Shown: in pieces, positions 12,256 to 23,600 of the stretch
Layout of the letters: every line of letters begins with the position of its first letter
Position numbering within the stretch: the first letter of the stretch is position 1
Source: Hygrophila difformis
Taxonomy: Eukaryota; Streptophyta; Magnoliopsida; Lamiales; Acanthaceae
DNA length: 64,000 nucleotides
Direction of reading: 5' to 3'
Assembly: GCA_030278955.1 (NCBI GenBank)
Contig: JAOANR010000001.1
Coordinates: forward strand, 40,016,890-40,080,889
Position numbers and translations under genes: made by a program
Notes under the pieces: generated by a model
What the model saw: only the letters and a program-made list of their open reading frames with translations
The model's database searches: none
Told to the model about the DNA's origin: nothing

Positions 12256-12891
12256 CCAGAATATGTTGTTGGTCGGGTAATGCAATCTCTGCGATTGCAA
12301 ACCCTGTTTTCAAGTTCATGGTTCATCAATGCAAGAACAGTAATAAAATAAGGTGAAAACAGTAAGCCAAAATGCATAAAAACATGATAAAATAAGCCAA
12401 AAGCATACACCCATGAACCACAAACCCAAATGAGGGTTTTCAACCATAAAAACATGCATAAGAACCCAAAAAGAAGAAAAGGACAGAAACTCCACATTGT
12501 AAACAGAAAATGAGATGACCAAATGGTCATTTAAGCAAAGATAAAGCAAGTAAGTCCATGGACCCATGTCCATTTCATGTTTTTGGGATTCTTTTGAAGC
12601 TTAAATGCCCATTTTATATCAAATGGTTTGATAATACCCATCATTTGGGTATTTCAAACCTAAACAAAGAGTTTAGCAAAACTGAAACAGTATGAAAATG
12701 GCTATCCTAAGCTGAACAAGAAAGAAAAACACTAAGCTATGCAAGAAATTAAACTAAGCTAGATGCATAAATTAAATAATACATAAAAATAAAAACTAAC
12801 TACTCTAACTAACCTAGCTACACTTCTCAAGAACTGAGGTTGTCTTCAAGTTGGGGAATGTATGAAGGGACAAGACCTGGGAGTCAACACC

Positions 12892-12902
12892 TCTATATAT
12901 AG
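12892..12902 (-). promoter_or_regulatory. LTR TATA box (right LTR, element 1)
   Basis: The minus strand reads CGCCTATATATAGAGG. It lies between the two palindrome arrays, placing the U3 array upstream of it and the leader array downstream. Confidence 0.55.
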
Positions 12903-12959
12903 GCGAGAAACCCTAGGCCCATGGGCCCCCAGACCCTTGAATTTGAATTCTGCAGCTTG

Positions 12960-13215
12960 GTACGACGCTATGCATGACTTCATCGCTATCCATTACTACG
13001 ACGCTATAGGTGTAACGTCGTAGTCTTCCACTTCGAATACACTCTTTGTCTCTAAGTGAACAGCCTACGACGCTATACTCCGTACGTCGCTACACTTGGT
13101 CTACGACGCTATGCTTGATGTCGTAGTTCTCCTCCTTCAGAATTTTACCTCCATTTCTGCCTACGACGCTATACTCGGCCTACGATGCTATACATGGTTA
13201 ACGTCGTAGTTGAGT
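12960..13215. repeat. Palindromic array, U3 part of the LTR
   Basis: TACGACGCTAT and complementary ACGTCGTAG motifs recur about every 20-40 bases upstream of the LTR TATA box. Confidence 0.82.
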
Positions 13216-13513
13216 GTAGCTTCGTAATTTCCTGAAAAATTTGACTTTTTTGTGGGTTTTTATTTCTTTTCCCATCTTTTTGTTTCCTTTTTCTTTTCTT
13301 TTCTTTTTCTCATGTTTTTGGATTTTTCTAGCATAAATGTGTAACAAAATTACATATTTATGCATTTTTTATACCAGCTCAATATTTTTACAGCTATGCA
13401 TAAATCAGTCCAATTCGACTGCGTTCTTATTTAATATAAGACCGGAATGCGATCAAATGCCCGTTTTAAGACACATAAATGGATTGAAATAATGGACATT
13501 TCTGCCATTATCG

Positions 13514-13631
13514 CCGGTTTTTCGCTAATCATCTCCGAACCCGTCCCATAACTACCCTAATGGATGGATGGGTTCAGTGATTGATTAGGATAGTTATGGG
13601 ACGGGTTCGGCGATGATTAGCGAAAAACCGG
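13514..13631. repeat. 48-bp inverted repeat (fold-back)
   Basis: Arms 13514-13561 and 13584-13631 are inverse complements with only a few mismatches (CCGGTTTTTCGCTAATCATC against GATGATTAGCGAAAAACCGG). A 22-base loop separates them. It abuts the LTR end exactly. A partial third copy follows (GACGGGTTCGG near 13640). Confidence 0.85.
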
Positions 13632-13814
13632 GTTCATGGACGGGTTCGGTGAAGATTATGGTAGCTACGGAACGGATTCGTCTAATTTCATATTTGTGAG
13701 ATTGTTTTGGAAAGTTTTTAAAATTATGGGATGATATTGGTTTTTTTTTCCATGTTAATGTTTATAAGATAACATCTTTTTAAAGAATGAAATTTTTTTA
13801 TTTTATTATTTTTT

Positions 13815-13966
13815 TAGCAGCCGAAACCAGAGAAAGGAAAGTGGGAGCCCATGCCACACAAACTACAAAGAGATAAATGGGAGGAATAGGGCGCCGGGTG
13901 GGGAATCGAACCCCAATCCTATGGTTAGAAGGCATGGACTTGCCGTTTGGGCAATTCCTCATCCCA
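13815..13966 (-). mobile_element. tRNA-derived SINE, minus strand
   Basis: Read on the minus strand it starts TGGGATGAGGAATTGCCC, has a box-B-like GGTTCGATTCCCCA, and continues TGTGTGGCATGGGCTCCCA to a T-rich end on the plus strand. It is the same family as the copy at 29693-29861. No clear target duplication was found. Confidence 0.7.
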
Positions 13967-14049
13967 ATTTCTTTTGGTGAATTACTAGGTATCCATTTTT
14001 TTTTTTAACAGAATTAAGAAAAACTCACCCAAACATAAATTGTCGAAAA

Positions 14050-14239
14050 GTACTAACAACAGTTGACTTGAGTGGATTGAGCATTTGGACTCTAGTCGCT
14101 TAAGTAAGCTTTTGGGTTCGAGCCTTGTTTGTGCAAAAGACTGCTTTGGGAGAGACATCCTTCATTGCCCATAGAGATCCTAGAGGGATTAATCTTAGGT
14201 CCAATGCGGCATGTGAATACCCGATAATTCACCAATTAT
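14050..14239 (+). mobile_element. tRNA-derived SINE (second family) with TSD
   Basis: An 11-bp direct repeat, ATTGTCGAAAA, flanks it at 14039-14049 and 14240-14250. Inside are an A-box-like TGACTTGAGTGG and a B-box-like GGGTTCGAGCC near 14115. A truncated relative (AGCAGTTGGCTTGAGTGGATTG) lies at about 14440-14465. Confidence 0.72.
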
Positions 14240-14251
14240 ATTGTCGAAAAA

Positions 14252-14854
14252 TTGGATTAGAAAGCAAGAAACGTAAAAATTAAAATAAAATTGTAAAAAT
14301 TAGAAAATTTTATATATTGAAATTTTACATTACTAATGAATCTTTTCCAAGGCGATCATTGTATTAGCATTCTGTTTTTATTTAATTTAGTGACTTAAAT
14401 TATATTTACTTTGAACTTAATAGTTAGTTGCGTACCAACAGCAGTTGGCTTGAGTGGATTGGGGCTTAAACATCCAAACGTAATCTTATAAGATTTTCTC
14501 TAATGTAAACATGATCTCATAAGATTTTAATTTTTCAATCAAACCATTTTGGGAATTTTTCTATTAATTATCTAATTATATTTGCATTGTCATTAATATT
14601 CCGTATTAGATAGCATATATTTACAAGACATTCGCAATATAAAAGCTGTTTTCTAAATTAATTAAATACTAGTTTCTCTTTATTAACTTTTAGAAATATG
14701 AAGTATATATATGGAGTATTTTTTAATGTTAACTTCTTTCACTAATTAAATGTTGATAATAACTTGAAATTGTAATTTTTAATACTACCCACAAACAAAC
14801 ATTAACTGCACTGTCTATCACTTTGCAAGAGGCACCAATTAAGGTGGCCTTGGT
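14252..14854. other. A+T-rich intergenic DNA
   Basis: Apart from the SINE fragment near 14440, I see nothing supportable. Confidence 0.5.
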
Positions 14855-14862
14855 TATAAATA
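14855..14862 (+). promoter_or_regulatory. TATA box of the 14922 gene
   Basis: TATAAATA lies 60-67 bases ahead of the chosen ATG, a plausible core promoter position with a short 5' UTR. Confidence 0.45.
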
Positions 14863-14921
14863 AATTCACGTATCAGGCCCTTTGTCATAAAATTGCATTT
14901 CACTCAATTTCAAACATTAAA

Positions 14922-15548
14922 ATGTACTCTTCCTCGACCACGACCACCCTTCTTTTGCTTCTCTACTTCCTAATTCTATCACCACCAGCAGCACAATCAG
15001 CACCACGACCACCACAGCCTCTTGAGCCTTGGATTTCCCTCAATCACAAATATCAACATTTCGATATGACGCTACAAGTAATTGTGCATCCCCAAACTCC
15101 TCCTGGCTTTAATCGATTTAGTCACGTGGGCTATGGTATGGTTTATAGATTAAGGGTCGCCGCGCCGACTCTTGGCCTGCAATATTTTTTTAACCTGACT
15201 GCAACTAAAACTGGGCGGAGGACTCCAGAAAAAATAACAGATAATGTCTACTTTGAGGCTTTCAATTATCGTCTTCATGGACACTTTGACAAAATGTCTT
15301 ATATAGCCAACGCCACCGGCATATATCTAATATACCCAATAATGTAAGTATATAGTGTCCATGACATAGTATTTATTTCATTACTATTTATTTCGTCTAG
15401 ATTGTTTCCAGTAGTTTATTAGTTCTAATTATTCTTAGATCAATTTGGCTTTCATTTGTTGTAGAGATTCGAGGTTGAAGAGGCCGACCAGTTGGAGTTG
15501 GAATCGTCTTCCTGTCCATGGGATCGCGGCTCAGGATTAATCCTCTAA
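14922..15548 (+). CDS. Small predicted secreted protein, two exons; possibly cystatin-like fold
   Basis: The chosen ATG (MYSSSTTTT...) opens a signal peptide: Thr/Leu-rich hydrophobic core LLLLLYFLIL, then PPAAQSAP. The mature part has WISLNHKYQHFDMTLQVI, GMVYRLRVAAPTLGLQYFF and VYFEAFNYRLHGHFDKM. The alternating strands plus the 'VYEA...W' style segment recall plant cystatin/monellin-like domains. The inhibitor motif QxVxG is absent, so the function is unknown. The exon 1 frame stops right after a consensus donor (GTAAGT at 15344). Splicing to an acceptor at 15465-15466 gives exon 2 (15467-15548) in phase, about 167 residues in total with an acidic tail. NLTATK and NATG are possible N-glycosylation sites. 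Confidence 0.5.
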
Positions 15549-16727
15549 AGAGTATCTATCTGTTGCTTAAAGACTTCCAACTCTAATAACTTCAATAAAA
15601 TTATCCTTGGGGACAATAAGACTAGTCTTTTGAATCATTAAGACAACACCTGGAATTGCACTCTTTTTCGTGAGTTTTTGGATTATATACTGATTGCATT
15701 ATGATACTTTTTACCAGGCCGTCTCAAATTAAACATCTTCAAGGCCCTGAGCAAAATTTAAATATGGGCCCTTGTGAGTTTTTTTTTTTGTCTCTCCTAT
15801 GGTGTTTCGGGTACTATTCACACACGCACTTTAACTTAAAGTTTTATCATAGTTATACATGTTTTTTTTCCCAGGAAATCATAGTTATACAAGTTAAAAT
15901 ATAGCCAAGTAAGATCATGTTAGATTCATATCGTCATTTAGTTTATAAATATCGAACTTGTAGAATTTTTACTTATACCGAACTTGAGTTGTTAATAATT
16001 TAAAATGTGCATTGGATTGCGCGCTGGATAAATTCGTAACAAACAATAAAAAAAACAGATGAAGTAATTTTTTGTTTTAACGATTAAAATATTTCAACTT
16101 CGATGATTCAATTAATAATTGGTTAGCGATCAAATTCGATATCAAAACTCATTAACTACCAATAATTTATCAATTGAATTAGATAATGATTTATCAAAAA
16201 ACATGTCAAATGAAAGAAAGAGACCGATTAAAATATAAACATAGCACATCACATAAAAGAAATTTTAATTTTACAAATTTCAATTTTAACTACAGATTTC
16301 GGTTACCAATTTTTTTATATTTAACTGAATTTTGTTGCGATTTCAATTGCTATCATTTTTGGTAACCGAATTTTGGGGTTTGTCGATCAAAATTTTCAGT
16401 GGCCCAAAAAAACACAAATTCTGGAATACCCTCAAATACGGAATGAATACACCAAAGCAAATACTACTAATTAACTCGGTGATAGATTGGCTTGCGCAAA
16501 TTCCTATGACTAGCTAGGTTTGTTCGAGCAATCCCCATGCATGATGCTATTTTACAATGCCTCCCGATCTTCTGCATGCCATTTATTTATTTTTATTTTT
16601 TGATAAACTGGAACTGAAACAACCATCATTTACCAGATGAATTAGGGGTAGAGATAGGAATCAATGTAGATTGAATTTCCAACCCAAGAGTTTGGGATAT
16701 GATAATTAAGGCCTAATGGTGTTTAAA
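15549..16727. other. A+T-rich intergenic DNA
   Basis: No ORF with protein-like character, RNA gene or repeat is supported here. A T-rich tract lies near 15781. Confidence 0.5.
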
Positions 16728-16736
16728 TACTCCTAT
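16728..16736. repeat. Left 9-bp target site duplication of the MULE
   Basis: TACTCCTAT, identical to 28586-28594. A 9-bp duplication is the Mutator superfamily hallmark. Confidence 0.8.
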
Positions 16737-17001
16737 CAATTTCGTTAGGGTGCAATCACCCTTTTTGACTTGATGTGCTGTGGGCATTTACAGCCGTTGA
16801 TTGTCTTTAAAAATCGACGATTGAGATTAACTCTAAGGGTAGAAAAGTAATTTTATATATTTGCCATATTGTTCGCCGTTGGACGTCGTCTTCTTTGGAT
16901 TTCCGAGTTCTCTTCTGTTTTTTTTTTTTGGTGACAAGTTCTCTTCTGTTTTTTGTTTGCTCTGTACGTGTTGCGGCGGTGTGAGGAAGTTGTTGGCAAT
17001 T

Positions 17002-20000
17002 ATGAATGCGATTAGCATGTCGTTGAATGCGTCGGCAACGTTTTCAGATTCGAGTTCTGCGTCCAATGGTACTTTTTAGCATTTTCGAATTTTGAGTATT
17101 TTTATCGCAGATCGTCGTTTTTGATTTTATGTTTGTTTTTTGAGTTTTGAGTTCTTCTTTGATATGTTTCTCTTTTTTTGTGTTTTCTGAAGTTTCATAT
17201 CTATATGTTCATTTAAGCGTCAAAACGTTTGTACATGTGATTATGAGGGACAGAACCATTATATTTTCATCGATGTAAGCTTAGCATTTTCAGCGATGCA
17301 TCACTAGCATTTTCAGCGATAACTGTCTAGCGTTTTTGAGTTCTTCTTTGATATGTTTCTTTTTTTTTTGTGTTTTCTGAAGTTTCATATCTATATGTTC
17401 ATTTAAGCGTCAAAACGTTTGTACATGTGATTATGAGGGATAGAACCATTATATTTTCATCGATGCATGCCTAGCATTTTCAGCGATGCATTACTAGCTT
17501 TTTCAGCGATAACTGTCTAGCATTTTCAGTGATGGACGTTAAGCATTTAAGCGATGGTTTATGTCAGCTACGTGTATTTATTATTTTAATAGGAATTCTT
17601 TGTTTATTTCTTCACAGGCAACATAAATTGGAGTGAGTTAAGTTTTGTTACAGCTGATGATGCGTTTAGTTTTTATTGTGATTATGCTCATAGTTTAGGT
17701 TTCTCGGTAAGGAAAATGTATGAGAGACCAAAGCCACATGAAGTTGATAGATTGTTCTATTTACAATATGCGTGCAATAAGGAAGGTTTTCGTCGTGGTT
17801 GTTTGTTGGATAGTGATTCATCTTGTCGTTCTAAGAGTCTAAAATTTCGTAGGAGTGATGAAACCCGAACTGGTTGTGAAGCAAAGGTGAGGTTACATTA
17901 TAAAACTGATGAAAAAGTTTATAGAGTTGTGTTTTTCTGTGGTGATCATAATCATGATCTGCATGGACCATCAAGGAAGCATATGTTGAAATCGAATAGA
18001 AGAGTTGATGAGTTACACAGTGTTGTTGCTGGTATACATGAAGAAGTTGGATTGTCATTGAAGTCATCGTATGACTTGTTGAGTATGGGTGCTGGAGGTA
18101 GTGGACTTGTAGGATTTTTAAAGGACGATTTGAAGAATGCACTTGTTAGAAGGCGGCAAAGAAATTTAAAAGTAGGGGATGCTGGTGTTGTATTGAATTA
18201 TTTCTCTGAGAAATGTGTCAGTAATCCATTTTTCTTCCATGAGTATGATCTGGATGATGATGAGAGAATTACAAATATCTTTTGGTCAGATGCTGAAATG
18301 AGGATGGATTATCAAGCTTTTGGTGATAGTGTGACCTTTGATACAACGTATCGGACAAATAAAAATTACAGACCATTAGCTGTCTTTGTTGGATTCAATC
18401 ATCACCGACAGACTTCTATTTTTGGAGCTGCATTGATGCTTGATGAAACTCAAAGATCATTTGAGTGGCTATTTAAAACATTTTTGAAGTGTATGGGGGA
18501 TAAGGCACCTCAAACGATTTTCACAGATCAAGATTGTGCGATGGCACCGGCAATTAGGAAAATTTTGCCTAATACCTATCATGTTTTATGCAGTTGGCAC
18601 ATTATAGAAAATGCGAAAAAAAAATTTGAGTCAACTGTACACACCAAGGTAAATATTTAGTTATTTTTACTTTCAATTGTTTTTTCGATTTGGATATTGA
18701 TATGTACATGTTGAACTCATTTTTTTAGGTTTGATAAGCTATTTCATCATTTGGTATATGATGTGAGGACAGAGATGGAATTTGAGGTGGAATGGGAATA
18801 CATGCTATCAACTTGTTTCTCACAATCTGAACATAGGTGGTTGTCGACTACTTATAATTTGAGAAGTCAATGGTCCGCTGCTTGGGTTAAAAATCATTTT
18901 ACTGCAGGAATGAGGACTACTCAGCTAAGTGAATCTTTTAACTCAGTTGTGAAACGGTATGAATAAATTTCGTTTTCAGTGATAGTTGAATAGTTATTTT
19001 CAGTGAGGCAATACTGTTTTGATCAGCGAGAGGGTTCTATTTATTTCAGCGATGCGTGTTTGCTTTATGTAGTTGAGAATTTGATTTTCACATCCCCATA
19101 TTGTGTTGACATTTCACAGGTTCTTAAGGCCAGTTGATAACTATGTTGAGTTCTTTGCACATTTTGAAAGGGTTGTGGAGTCAAGGAGGGATAATGAACG
19201 GATGGAAGATTTTAAGGCAGATGATAGACAAGTTTCTGCCAGGTTTATTATGAATCCACTATTGAAATATATAGCTGAGAAGTATACACCAAATGTGTTC
19301 AATATTTTCAACAATGAGTATGATCTGTCATTTGGGTATGTGGTTGAGCTTCAACCAGATGCATTAATTTATCGTGTTTGCAAGAGAGAAGATGCAGATT
19401 CAAAGTTGATTGGTGATCATGTGAATGTTAACATTGATGATGGTACAATTGGATGCAGTTGCAATATGTTTGAGAATATGGGGATTTTATGTTGTCATGC
19501 TCTGAGGGTGATGGATATTCTGTCAGGAAGTGGAGCAAAAGTGTTTCATACTATTCCAGATAAATATATTTTGCGGCGGTGGTCAAGGAATGCAAAATGT
19601 GATCTTAGTTATGTTGATGTTGGTGTTGGAAAAGAAACAAATGTGGTCAATGCAACATCTAGATACCGAAAATTGTGTGGCTTGTTTTTGAAATCAGCAA
19701 TTGTGTTGTCACGAAATGAGGATGCTTGTGAATCGTTTATGTATGAATTTGAGACATTGATGAAAACAAAGTATGACAACATTGATATTAACAAAGAGTC
19801 GGGTAATTTCTAATCAAAGACATATTTATGTTTTTGCTTTTTTTGAAATTAGTGTTTCTCAATGTTTTTGTTTTTTTTTTTTGCAGAGATTGGAAGTACA
19901 TCAGATTACTCAAATTTGCATTTAAGGGAAAGAGAAACTTGTAAAGGGCGGAAGAAATCGAACAAGAGAATGGTCTCTATTTCTGAAGCTGTTCGGAAAA

Positions 20001-20038
20001 AGAAAGAGTTAGAACATCGTAAACGGATGCAGAAATGA
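17002..20038 (+). CDS. FAR1/MULE-family transposase (five exons, one phase mismatch)
   Basis: Exons by splice signals: 17002-17068, 17618-18648, 18729-18956, 19120-19802, 19887-20038, about 720 codons. Exons 1-2 carry a FAR1-type DNA-binding zinc domain (FYCDYAHSLGFSVRK ... RTGCEAKVRLH ... CGDHNHDLHGP). The MULE transposase core has Asp in DSVTFDTTYRTN, Asp in IFTDQDCAM, CSWHI, and Glu in TTQLSESFNS. A SWIM zinc finger follows (GCSCNMFENMGILCCHAL). Exon 5 is Lys/Arg-rich, a possible nuclear localisation signal. It would bind the element ends and catalyse cut-and-paste transposition. Oddity: joining exons 2 and 3 at the visible GT-AG sites leaves one base too many, so either the splice differs or a one-base indel disables it. 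Confidence 0.85.
17149..17520 (+). repeat. Tandem duplication inside transposase intron 1
   Basis: A block starting GTTCTTCTTTGATATG near 17149 recurs near 17336, about 187 bases apart and almost identical. Each ends in CAGCGATGCAT-type motifs. Weaker relatives with ATTCATTTAAGTGA occur at 25385-25480 and 25660-25740, linking intron and 3' noncoding DNA of the same MULE. Confidence 0.8.
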
Positions 20039-20616
20039 AGATTTTTGTTTTTTTAGAAATGACATGAAGTGTATTGTTCATTAATATTGTATTGATCGAC
20101 TTAGTTCAGTGATAACTAATGCAATTCAGCGATGATTACTTATATATGAAAGCGATGATCGTTATGCAATTCAGCGATGAAAGTTAGTTTTAATAAAAAA
20201 AAAATAACCGTGTAGTATTTAATAAGAAAATGTTACAATGTCTCAGAAAATCGCGTAAAGAATGCAATTCAGCGATGGTTACAAATGAAAAAAAGCGATC
20301 GTCATAGTGCAATTCAGCGATGGAGATGAGTTAATAAAAAATAACAGTGTAGTAGTTAATAAAAATTTTACAATGTTTTTTCAGAATTCGCGTAATTAAT
20401 AAAAAATAACCGTCTAAGTAATTAATAAGAAATAACCGTCGAGATTTCACCGTGTAGTATTTAATGTCAATTTAACCGCCAATTTTCAATTTATCACTGT
20501 CGATACTTTCTCTAGGGCTTTTCAGCGATTTAGCGATTCTCTGTGTCTACGGCGAACGGCGATTGTTTTTCTACGGCGAACGGCGAACGGTGATACTTTA
20601 CTTTTTGTTATCAAGA
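20039..20616. repeat. Spacer between MULE genes 1 and 2 with CAGCGAT motifs
   Basis: Repeated ATTCAGCGATG and AATAACCGT units follow the transposase stop. Near 20560 ACGGCGAACGGCGA repeats occur just before the Ulp1-gene ATG, a probable 5' leader. Confidence 0.7.
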
Positions 20617-23600
20617 ATGGCTGAAAAAGTGCATACTCAGGTCTGTTGCGTTCCATCTAGCATTTGTCTTTTAAATAATATCCTGAACGAGAGTGACGGA
20701 GATGGGAAGAAAGAGTTTATTCACGATACTTGCTTCAGTTGTCTGCTCATGTTCAAAATGTGCATGCTCAAGGTTGATCCTGTTATAACTTTGATTAATC
20801 AGTGGAGCATTCAGGAGGAATGCTTTATTATTGATAAAAACCGTCGATGGAGGTTTACAGATGAAGACATTCATAAAGTATATGGTTTGCCATGGGGAGT
20901 CGATAAATTTACAATAGATTTGAAGAATAATGAAATTGGTTATGATTTTGCTGATGAATTTTGTGAAAAGTATTCTCTTATTACGAATAAGAAGGAGCCT
21001 AATCGGATACCTGTTAAGGATCTTAGAGCTATTTTAGAGAATACGGAGAATACTGAAATTCCATTGGATGACTACTGGAGGATGTATGTTTTGTTTGCTC
21101 TGCAGAAAGTCTTTACTCCTAACTCAGGGAGGGTTGTAAACAAGAGGTATCTTCAGTTTCTTAGATCTCCGGAAGAAGCTTTAAGGTACAATTGGTGTCT
21201 TCATATTAGACAATTTCTTATCAAATCTCTGAATGAGTATAAGGCAAAATTGGATAAGGGAACCAGTGCTCAAGCACGCCCCTGTGGAGACCTGTTTTGC
21301 TTAATGGTAATTTTAATTTTGTGTTTTTTATGCAATTTATATTTGTTATGTGATATATATTGTTGATTATGGTCATTGTTTGTTGATTATGTATCTTGTT
21401 TGTTTTTGTTTTTTTCAGCACATGTTTTTTGATTTCTATGAGCGTGAAGAGCTTCATTTGGTTGGATTTACTTGTAAAAAGGATCGATACTTGAAGATGG
21501 TTGATATCTGGAAGGTTTTCCCTAATGCAAAGTATCCAGATATTGACTTTAAGAAGAAATCGAGGGCTACGAAAAGGACTGTGGAGGAAGATGACGATCG
21601 ACTTAGCACTTTTGTTTCTGGTCTAAAGAAGAAAAGGAGGGGTGGGAAAGAAGTGGAAGATGAGCGTTTGAATTCTACTGCAAATGAACCAACTGCCAAT
21701 CTTTCTAGGAGTGTGGATGGAGGAGGAGATGAGCAGTTAGGAGAAAATGTGGATTTGAATGCTAGTGGAAATGAAGAAGCTGCCAATCTTTCTAGCTTGC
21801 AGCCTATGTATTCACCTGTTGTCCATGAAGCTAATGCAAATGAGACAACTGATTCTGAACCAGTTGTTCATCTTTCTGATCACACAATGGACTCTATTGT
21901 GAAGATTGCTTGCCAATATATGGATGCTGATGCTTCAGGCAATGTTGATCCTCTCATAGAAGCATCCAGAAATGATGTTGAACCTTCCCCACACCCCCCT
22001 TGTGATCAAGATGCAGGTGAACTGTTGATTAATGTGGGTCGACGTCGTGAAGGAGAACAGTCAAATAATCTTGATATAACTGCAAGCGAAGGAGAAATCT
22101 TGATGGGTATATTAGCAGGAGCAGGAAATGTTGTGATGAGTCAAGGGGGTCCGGAGGTGACAAGTTTGCTGGAAGGAGGTGATGTAGATGTTGGGAATGT
22201 AAAAGACAAAACTGAAGAGAGAGTTGCCCCGGACACTGAAAATTTACCTGAAAATGTACCGAAGGTAGTTTTATAAATTTTGTACTTCATAATATTTTTT
22301 GAAGGTAGTTTCTGACATTCTTTTTTCTTTTTTGCTTTTTCTGTGTTGTTTATTTTTATTGCAGAGATCTTTATTTCGATTCCGAATCCCTTTCAGTTTC
22401 GATTCCTTGAATGTATGTACAGTGACAAAATGTTTGCTATAGGGGTTACTGTAACAAACTGTTTTGATATATTTTTCTTGTGTGATTTTTAGTTAGCACA
22501 TGATGGGGCAAAGAAAGATGTAGCACATGATGGGGCTGAGAAAGATGCTTCACATGATGTGGCTGAGAATGCAGAGGTACTGTAATAGTTTTCAGCGATG
22601 GTTTCTGTGTTTTTCAGCGATGATATTTACCACATTTCAGCAATTTGGATATGATTGATATATTTTCTTGTGTGACTTTAGTTTTTAATAGTTTTTAGCT
22701 ATATCAATTGTGATGTAACAAAATATTTTGATATATTTTCCTTGTGTGATTTTTTAGTTAGCACATGATGGGGCTAAGAAAGATGTAGGACATGATGGGG
22801 CTGATAAAGATGCAGCACATGATGTGGTTGAGAATCCAGAGGTACTTTAATAGTTTTCAGCGATGGTTTCTGTGTTTTTCAGCGATTAAATGTTTCACAT
22901 TTCAGCGATTTGGATATGGTGATTGATATATTTTCTTGTGTGACTTTAGGTTTTAATAGTTTTTAGCTATATCAATTGTGATGTAAATAGAGGTATTTTC
23001 TCTAATTTACTCTAGTATGTGTATAGATGCATGGAGAAGATGTGCCAACCTTTTCTTTGGGCTTATCCGAGAATGAGAATGTTGTAAGAGATGAGAATCC
23101 AGAGGTATGTCAATAGTTTTCAGCGATGATTTATATGTTTTTCAGCGATGACACTTTTCATATTTCAGCGATGATTGATATATCATCTGTAATTTTCAGG
23201 AACAAGCTAAGACAGTTGATAGAGCTAAGACAATTGAGAAATTGAAGGAGAAGTATATGCCTCCTAGAGTGATGATGATTGATCTCCAGCCTATTGAAAA
23301 ATGCAACAAGTTTACATTCATGGAGATGACTTATACCCGATTTAAAGAATATCCAGAATTTAAGGCGCCATATACCTGTACTCCAGAAGAGTTGAATGTG
23401 GCTGTTTGGGCAATCATTACAAATATTCTAGGAAAGGTTGAAGCGAAGAACACACTTGTTTATGATGATAAAGAAATGAACTTGTCGAAGCTTGACATTG
23501 AAACACTGAGGGTTGATAGTGATATTGCGGATATTGTTATAAACTGTTACGCGAAAGTGATCAACCGTCGTGAATTCGAAAGAGCCAATGGGAAACCAAT

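Larger units (their letters stand above)
9176..13513 (-). mobile_element. Right (5') LTR of Athila-type element 1, about 4.3 kb
   Basis: It begins TGAAACTTTTCGACAATC beside the PBS and ends ...CATTTCTGCCATTATC near 13513. The final CA expected from the 61915 copy is changed to CG. In minus orientation it runs: U3 with a palindrome array (12960-13215), TATA box (12892-12902), and a very long transcribed leader with a second array (11653-12255). A direct repeat ACTTCATTTCCCGGTGAA lies near 11155 and 11251. No coding capacity is supported; ORFs inside it (for example 12132-12573) are chance frames shared with the second LTR copy. Confidence 0.82.

Noticed and set aside
12132..12573. Minus-strand ORFs with hydrophobic, Phe/Leu-rich protein (also 60607-60976)
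   Set aside because: They lie in LTR leader sequence and appear in both copies only because the LTR is duplicated. The composition comes from A-rich DNA read in antisense.
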